DNA of 64,000 bases from positions 1,550,001 through 1,614,000 of the forward strand of contig NZ_CP108394.1 of assembly GCF_041435215.1 (NCBI RefSeq), given 5' to 3'. The position numbers and the translations under genes are program-made. The stretch comes from Streptomyces sp. NBC_01314. Its GTDB lineage: Bacteria; Actinomycetota; Actinomycetes; Streptomycetales; Streptomycetaceae. Positions 50,934 through 64,000 of this stretch are shown one piece after another. Position 1 is the first letter of the stretch. Every line of letters starts with the position of its first letter. The notes beneath the pieces are model-generated. The model made no database searches. It was not told the origin of the DNA and was given only the letters and a program-made list of their open reading frames with translations.

Positions 50934-50939
50934 TAAGGT
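50934..50939 (+). promoter_or_regulatory. Candidate -10 element of the polyketide operon
   Basis: TAAGGT matches TAnnnT. No good -35 hexamer precedes it, consistent with an activator-dependent promoter. A transcript from here would have a leader of about 150 bases before the ACP gene. Confidence 0.4.
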
Positions 50940-51097
50940 CGCACCGTTCTCACCGGAGAGGTCAGTTTTCCGATCGCTCGCATGTTCTTTCATTCATGCC
51001 GTCACGAGCGACCTGAGCCCGGCTTTTACCGGTGGAGTGCGGGCGTCGGCCACGCCGTTTCCCAGCCCGCCCCGGTCGGCAATCCTGGAGACTACTC

Positions 51098-51370
51098 GTG
51101 AGTATTGAGGCAACCGTCAAGAGAATCCTGGTCGACGATCTGTTCGTGAGTGTTCCACAAGCCGAGATCGGCCTCGACGACGGCCTTCGGGACGTCCTCG
51201 GTCTCGACTCGCTCGGATTCACCGAACTCCGCGCCCAGTGCGAATATGCCTTCGACATAACGATCCCGGACGAGGACTTCGTACCGGAGAACTTCTCCAC
51301 GGTGCGGGACCTGACACTGCTGGTGAAACGCCTCGGCGCGCCGGTCCCGGACGGAGCCGGCAGCCGATGA
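51098..51370 (+). CDS. Acyl carrier protein, Cfa1-like
   Basis: 90-aa discrete acyl carrier protein. The phosphopantetheine serine is Ser38 in VLGLDSLGFTELR. GTG 51098 has GGAG 7 bp upstream. It heads an operon (ACP, FabZ-like, KS, KS-like, ligase, PKS) in the order I recall for cfa1-cfa7, where the first five proteins make the cyclopentenone starter 2-carboxy-2-cyclopentenone. Its stop overlaps the next start (ATGA). This and the next gene use more A/T-ending codons than their neighbours. Confidence 0.9.
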   Translation: MSIEATVKRILVDDLFVSVPQAEIGLDDGLRDVLGLDSLGFTELRAQCEYAFDITIPDEDFVPENFSTVRDLTLLVKRLGAPVPDGAGSR

Positions 51371-51861
51371 CCGAGATGACCGACGTCAAGGAGCGCCAGC
51401 CGAGGACCATGGGGTTCACGGAACTCAAGAGCTGGCTGCGGCACCGCCACCCGATGGTGTACCTCGACCGAATTCTGGACTACGAACCCGGCGAATACGT
51501 AAAGAGCCTCATGGCCGTCTCCGGCCAGACGGACGCCATCTCCGGCCACTTCCCCGAACGCGCCATCTTTCCGGCCAGCCATATGATGCAGGCGATCGCC
51601 CAGTCGGCGATCATTCTGGCCCAGCTGTCCACCTCGCCGCTGGCCGACGACGAAATCACCCTGATCGGGTCGGTCAAAGCCAGATTCACCCATGTCGTCG
51701 TTCCCGGTGACCAAATCGTCTTCAACACGACCTGTGAGAGCCTTCGTGGGAATTTCCTCACTTTCGCCTGCCGGGCGGAGGTTTCCGGCAAACCGGTCGC
51801 CATGACCCGGGGCAGCTTGGTACGCACCAAGGTCACCGACCTGGGTGAGCAACTGTGGTGA
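51367..51861 (+). CDS. FabZ-like hot-dog dehydratase-fold protein, Cfa2-like
   Basis: 164-aa single hot-dog domain: RHRHPMVYLDRILDYEPGEYVKSLMAVSG then ISGHFPERAIFPASHMMQAIAQ. His61 in GHFP is kept, as in FabZ/FabA. The position of the second catalytic residue (14 residues on, a Glu in FabZ) is Gln75. Either the enzyme dehydrates poorly or differently, or it acts on an ACP-bound intermediate without classical dehydration. The position matches cfa2, annotated as a dehydratase in coronafacic acid synthesis. ATGA overlap with the ACP gene. Confidence 0.85.
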   Translation: MTEMTDVKERQPRTMGFTELKSWLRHRHPMVYLDRILDYEPGEYVKSLMAVSGQTDAISGHFPERAIFPASHMMQAIAQSAIILAQLSTSPLADDEITLIGSVKARFTHVVVPGDQIVFNTTCESLRGNFLTFACRAEVSGKPVAMTRGSLVRTKVTDLGEQLW

Positions 51862-53000
51862 ACCCCGATTCCCGGATCTGGGTCACGGGAATGGCGTGGA
51901 CCACAGCCCTGGGGTCGGCGCTGGACCCCGTATGGGAATTACTTCTCGACGATGCCTCCGGAATCACCGACGTCGTCTCCCCATTGCCGCTGCGTAACGC
52001 CGACGCGGCCGTCGTGCCCGGCGTTCCGCTGGACTCCCCCGCGTCGCACCGCCAGCACGAACTGACGCGCACCACGCTGTCCAGGGCGTTGGCGGACGCG
52101 GGGATCGAGCCGGACGACCCGGCGCTCGTGCCGGTCCTCGGGACCAGTTACGGCGCTCACCTCGACCAGGCGGAAACCGCTTCCCTCTCCCAGTGGTCGG
52201 CAGCGGCAGCGGGAGACGCCGGACTGACGGCGGAACCCGTGACGGTCACCACCGCCTGCTCCGCGGGATCCGACGCGATCCTGACCGGTCTCGCCCTTCT
52301 CCAGGAAGGCGCCGCGGAGTTGTGCGTGTGCGGTGGGGCGGATGTGCTCACCCTCGGCAAGCGGCTGGGGCATTCACGTCTGGGCACCATGTCCCCCGAC
52401 GGGCTGCGCGCCTTCGACACGCGGCACAACGGCACGGTTCTCGGTGAGGGCGCGGCCTTCCTGGTCCTCGAGCCCGCGGCGCGGGCGCGTGCCCGGGGCG
52501 CCCGCCCGCGCGGAGTCCTCGCCGGCGCGGCATCGTCGAACGACGCGGCCAGCGCCGTCGCCCCCGACCCGTCCGGCGCGAACGTCGTCCTCGCCGTCGA
52601 ACGCGCCCTGCGTACAGCCCACATCACCCCGGCGGACGTCTCCGTCGTCAACGCACACGGCTCCGGAACACCGGTGAACGACGACGTGGAAGCCCGGGCC
52701 TACGCCCGCCTGTTCGCCGAAGTACCCAGTCCACCGGTCGTGTTCGCGACCAAGGGGGCGTTCGGGCACACCCTCGGCGCGACCGGCGCCATTGAGGCGG
52801 TCGCCGTGCTCCAGGCCCTCGCCACGTCGATGGCACCCCCCGTCCACGGCCTCCGGGAACCGATCCCGCAGCTCGGGCTACCGGTTCCGGCCAGACAGCC
52901 CATGAAGATCGACCAGGGGTACGGAATCAGCGTGACGCTCGGCTTCGGCGGCTTCAACACCTGCCTCGTCCTGCAGGGGCCGGGGAGCGCGACGCCATGA
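51855..53000 (+). CDS. Beta-ketoacyl-ACP synthase (KS), Cfa3-like
   Basis: 381-aa discrete ketosynthase with the full triad: Cys135 (VTTACSAGSDA), His268 (VNAHGSGTPVNDD) and His305 (KGAFGHTLGATGAIEA), plus Lys300. GFGGFNTCLVL at the C-terminus is the usual glycine loop. It probably condenses acyl chains on the discrete ACP to build the cyclopentenone starter. Either of two adjacent GTG codons (51855 or 51858) may be the start; both overlap the preceding stop. Its own stop overlaps the next ATG. Confidence 0.92.
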   Translation: MVNPDSRIWVTGMAWTTALGSALDPVWELLLDDASGITDVVSPLPLRNADAAVVPGVPLDSPASHRQHELTRTTLSRALADAGIEPDDPALVPVLGTSYGAHLDQAETASLSQWSAAAAGDAGLTAEPVTVTTACSAGSDAILTGLALLQEGAAELCVCGGADVLTLGKRLGHSRLGTMSPDGLRAFDTRHNGTVLGEGAAFLVLEPAARARARGARPRGVLAGAASSNDAASAVAPDPSGANVVLAVERALRTAHITPADVSVVNAHGSGTPVNDDVEARAYARLFAEVPSPPVVFATKGAFGHTLGATGAIEAVAVLQALATSMAPPVHGLREPIPQLGLPVPARQPMKIDQGYGISVTLGFGGFNTCLVLQGPGSATP

Positions 53001-53542
53001 ACGCACTCGCCGACCCGCACACGTACGGCATGAAAGCCGTCGGCGAAGGTGTCGCCGTCGCAGCCGACCTGTCCGCCGCGCCGAAGCGGAAGGCATCCCT
53101 CTACGCGGACCCCCTCTCCTGGCTCGTCCTCGACGCCGTGGAGCAGGCGCTCGGCGCCTGCGGCGGGGACTTCACACCGTCGGACGCGTCGGTGAAGGAG
53201 GCCGTGGGACACATCGCCGTGAGCGATCAGTGCACCACACACACCATGCGGCAACTGGCCGAGGCGATTCCGGCAGGCCGTATCTCGCCGCTGCGCTTCT
53301 CCGGGGCCAATCCGGGCTCGATCTGCAGCCTCCCCTCCCAGCTTCTCGGATTCAGCGGACCCACCATGACCCTGTCGATGCCCCCGGACAAGGGCCTGCC
53401 ACCCGCGATGGCCGTGGCCCGGGCCTGGCTGCGCCAGGGCTCCGCGACCCATGTGATCGTGACGGCCCACCGGGCCGACGCGTCGGGTCACCGCGTCACC
53501 AGCACGCTCCTCACCCCGGACGCGACGGCAGGACTGATGTGA
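52997..53542 (+). CDS. Ketosynthase-like half protein lacking the active-site Cys, Cfa4 position
   Basis: 181-aa protein that aligns by eye with only the N-terminal half of a ketosynthase: RISPLRFSGANPGSICSLPS, LLGFSGPTMTLSMPPDKGL, AVARAWLRQGSATHVIVTAHRAD. Where active KS proteins have TACSSG, this has MPPDKG, so the nucleophile is gone. The C-terminal half with both histidines is absent too. It is in the cfa4 position, a protein of unclear role. A structural partner of the neighbouring KS or a repurposed cyclase are possibilities. Overlaps of 4 bp on both sides show tight coupling. Confidence 0.8.
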   Translation: MNALADPHTYGMKAVGEGVAVAADLSAAPKRKASLYADPLSWLVLDAVEQALGACGGDFTPSDASVKEAVGHIAVSDQCTTHTMRQLAEAIPAGRISPLRFSGANPGSICSLPSQLLGFSGPTMTLSMPPDKGLPPAMAVARAWLRQGSATHVIVTAHRADASGHRVTSTLLTPDATAGLM

Positions 53543-54996
53543 AGACCGTTGGCACCCTCGAGGCGAGCGCCGTACAGCACTTCCTCCACCACCTCGTCCA
53601 GGCCGACCGGCCCGAGGCGCGGCTCCCGACGCTCGACTTCGTGGTGGACGAACTGCGCGCGCTCGGCGTCGAGCCCGGACGGACCGTCATGGTGGCGATG
53701 CCGAACGGCGGGGCGTTCACCGCCGTGGTGCTGGCCCTGCTGGCCCACGGCGCGGTTCCGGCGCTCCTGCCGCCGTCGGCTCCGCCGTCCAGGATCGAAC
53801 GGATGGCCAGGGCCCTCGGAGCGGACGCCATCGTGGCACCGCGCATCCCGGCCGAGCTGCTGAACGGCGAAGCCCCGCACCTCATCGGCGGGATCGCCCA
53901 GTTCGCGACGCTGCCCGGCGCGGACAGCCACTCCCACCACCCCGGCGAGATCATCCTCCTCACCTCCGGCACCTCGGGTGTGTTCAGCGGCTGTCTGCAC
54001 CACGTGGACTCGCTGCTCCGCAACGCGGCCCGCCACGTGGGGTCGATCGGGCAGACCGCCGACGACACCGTCCTGATCAACCTCCCCACGCACTACTCGT
54101 ACGCGTTCGTCGCCCAGTTGCTCGGGACCCTCGTCTCCGGGGGCAGAGCGGTGATCGCGGGCCCGCCGTTCACCCCGGTGAGCTACCGGCGGACCATCGA
54201 GGAGTACGAGGTCACAGTGTCCTCGCTGACGCCGGCGCTGGTCGAGACATGGCGCCGGACGGGCCGCCCGCTTCCGGCACCCTTACGTCGGCTCACCGTC
54301 GGTGGTGACGCGTTCGGTGCCTCGTCCGTGGCGGACCTGCTGGCGCACAACCCCAACCTGGAGCTCTACCTCACCTACGGCCTCACCGAGGCGGGTCCCC
54401 GCGTGTCCACGCTGGCCGCCCACCTGGAGCCGCCCCGGCGCCACACCTCGGTGGGGCTCCCGCTTCCCGGTGTGGAGGTCCGCCTGCGCACGGAGAGCCC
54501 GGAGGACCGGGTCGGCGAGCTGGTCGTCGAAACCGACACGGCGATGCTCCGCAGAGTCGGGCGTCGGGAGCCGAGCACACAGCCCGACGGCGGCGGGCCG
54601 ACGACCGGTGACACCGGGACCCCGATCGGCTCACCGGGCCCCGTGAGGACCGCGATCGGCACCGGCGACCTCTTCGAGATGGACGACGAGGGCTATCTCT
54701 TCTTCCGCGGCCGACGGCCGAGTTATGTCATCAGCCGCGGCGAGAAGGTCTCGCTGCGGTCGGTCTGCGAGATAGCCGAGACGCTCCCCGGCGTACGGGG
54801 AGCACAGGCGTGGACCCACGAGAACGACGCGGGTGAGGTCGTCTTCACCCTCGACGTCTACTGCGCGGACGACTCCGTCGACGACCAGGAGATCCGGCGG
54901 CGGCTCGCGAAGGTCCTGCTCCGCAGCGAGCAGCCGGCCCGTGTGCTGGTCCACCCGGCCGCCCACCTGGGCTGGCGCAAGTCCGTTGCCAAGTAG
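53539..54996 (+). CDS. AMP-dependent acyl-CoA/ACP ligase, Cfa5-like
   Basis: 485-aa adenylate-forming enzyme. Motifs: ILLTSGTSGVFSGCLHH (P-loop), LTVGGDAF, YLTYGLTEAGPRVSTL, IGTGDLFEMDDEGYLFFRGRRPSYVISRGEKVS, and a C-terminal WRKSVAK carrying the catalytic lysine region. It probably activates the starter acid for transfer to the PKS. GTG 53539 overlaps the preceding stop. Codon 249 (54283-54285) is TTA, which puts translation under bldA. It lies 12 bp before the large PKS gene. Confidence 0.9.
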   Translation: MKTVGTLEASAVQHFLHHLVQADRPEARLPTLDFVVDELRALGVEPGRTVMVAMPNGGAFTAVVLALLAHGAVPALLPPSAPPSRIERMARALGADAIVAPRIPAELLNGEAPHLIGGIAQFATLPGADSHSHHPGEIILLTSGTSGVFSGCLHHVDSLLRNAARHVGSIGQTADDTVLINLPTHYSYAFVAQLLGTLVSGGRAVIAGPPFTPVSYRRTIEEYEVTVSSLTPALVETWRRTGRPLPAPLRRLTVGGDAFGASSVADLLAHNPNLELYLTYGLTEAGPRVSTLAAHLEPPRRHTSVGLPLPGVEVRLRTESPEDRVGELVVETDTAMLRRVGRREPSTQPDGGGPTTGDTGTPIGSPGPVRTAIGTGDLFEMDDEGYLFFRGRRPSYVISRGEKVSLRSVCEIAETLPGVRGAQAWTHENDAGEVVFTLDVYCADDSVDDQEIRRRLAKVLLRSEQPARVLVHPAAHLGWRKSVAK

Positions 54997-55008
54997 CGAA
55001 GGCTGACC

Positions 55009-63173
<8,165 letters not shown>

Positions 63174-63177
<4 letters not shown>

Positions 63178-64000
63178 CGCCCCGACCGCAGAACGGACCC
63201 ACCCGTACCGAATCCTCGGTGAACGACACGACGGAGTCGACCGTGCCCCGACCCGACCTTGCCGAGGCGCTGCGCCGCAGCCTGCTGGCGAACGAACAGC
63301 TGAAGCGGAGGAACCTCCAGCTGGTCTCCGCCGGGCGGGAACCCGTCGCGGTGGTCGCCATGGCGTGCCGGCTGCCCGGCGGTGTCCGGTCGCCCGAGGA
63401 GCTGTGGCGGCTGGTGGCCACCGGGACGGACGCGGTCGGAGACTTCCCCGGCGACCGGGGCTGGGACCTCGACCGGATGACCGACCCGGACGACGGCCGC
63501 CCCTGGCAGGGCGGGTTCGTCGAGGACGCGGCCGGTTTCGACGCCGGATTCTTCGGGATCTCCGACCGTGAGGCGCTGGCGATGGACCCGCAGCAGCGCC
63601 TGTTGCTGGAGACCGCGTGGGAGACGGTCGAACGCGCCGGTATCGTCCCGGCAGCACTGCGCAACAGCCGGACCGGTGTCTTCGTCGGCACCGCGGCCCA
63701 GGCCTATCTGCCCCCGGTCGACCAGCCGGCCCCGAGTGTCGCGGGATACCGCCTCCAGGGCGGTCTGACCAGCGTCGCGTCCGGCCGTATCGCCTACACG
63801 CTGGGCCTGAACGGGCCGGCCGTCACCGTGGACACCGCCTGCTCCTCGTCCCTGACCGCCCTGCATCTCGCCGTACGGTCCCTGCGCTCCGGGGAATGCA
63901 CGCTCGCTCTCGCCGGCGGCGCGACGGTCATGGCCACCCCGGAGGTGTTCGTCGAGTTCGGCAGGCAGCGGGGACTCGCCGTGGACGGGCGCTGCAAGGC
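63174..64000 (+). CDS. Type I polyketide synthase, Cfa7-like (partial, cut by right edge)
   Basis: Open frame of 275 codons from ATG 63174 to the window end. Residues 25-55 are a coiled-coil N-terminal docking segment ([22 protein letters not shown]), which fits the C-terminal docking helix of the previous PKS. A KS follows from about residue 57 ([15 protein letters not shown]), with the active-site cysteine in [15 protein letters not shown], and is cut after [18 protein letters not shown] overlap with the upstream stop. It should be the second extension module. Confidence 0.93.

Overview
The window looks like a Streptomyces (or close actinomycete) chromosome segment. GC is very high, GTG/TTG starts are common, rare TTA codons cluster in one secondary-metabolite locus, and SARP and PAS-LuxR regulators are present. 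A dispersed intergenic repeat of a kind familiar from Streptomyces genomes lies near 4.95 kb. No rRNA, tRNA, CRISPR array, transposase or integrase was recognised.

Layout. (1) 1-7.1 kb is cobalamin metabolism: a cut-off cobK, cbiD, a B12-type ABC importer (SBP, ATPase, permease) behind a cobalamin riboswitch, and the cobM-cobL operon. (2) 7.3-8.9 kb holds a 2-hydroxyacid dehydrogenase and a divergent DUF2218 gene with an AT-rich palindrome between them. (3) 9.0-27.8 kb is a sugar-acid catabolic island: transaldolase, transketolase, an RbsABC-type importer, an IclR regulator, a cyclase-family hydrolase, several NAD(P) dehydrogenases, a 6-phosphogluconate dehydrogenase, a decayed MFS gene, an FGGY gluconate-type kinase, a gluconate-5-dehydrogenase-like SDR, an L-idonate dehydrogenase and a 2-ketoaldonate reductase. 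Together these can take L-idonate, ketogluconate or gluconate to 6-phosphogluconate and into the pentose phosphate pathway. Four copies of a 12-bp near-palindrome (YCARCATRTTGG) sit only in the control regions of this island and are the likely IclR operators.

(4) 28.0-45.7 kb (perhaps to 47 kb) is a composite RiPP-like island. A rightward, translationally coupled operon (radical SAM, haem-oxygenase-like diiron protein, 69-aa Cys-free peptide, cyclase/AAA regulator, subtilase, GAF protein) faces a leftward operon (glycosyltransferase, prolyl oligopeptidase, MFS exporter, SPASM-like radical SAM, 89-aa multicore peptide). A hairpin-repeat array separates them. The 89-aa peptide carries three exact-length 23-residue units, each with a WCG[VI]HQE core. 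I do not recognise this precursor from a described family, and it is the best candidate for a new system here. A P450 gene starts divergently from it.

(5) 47.2-64 kb is a coronafacic-acid-like polyketide cluster running off the right edge. On the left strand are a ThiF/nitroreductase-like protein and a PAS-LuxR activator (compare orf1-cfaR of Streptomyces scabies). A roughly 1-kb control region follows, with a 48-bp perfect palindrome and a PAS-LuxR-type operator. Then come ACP, FabZ-like, KS, KS-like half protein, acyl-CoA ligase, a large type I PKS (AT-ACP-KS-AT-DH-ER-KR-ACP) and the start of a second PKS. This is the order I recall for cfa1 to cfa7. TTA codons in the ThiF, PAS-LuxR, ligase and PKS genes suggest bldA-dependent expression.
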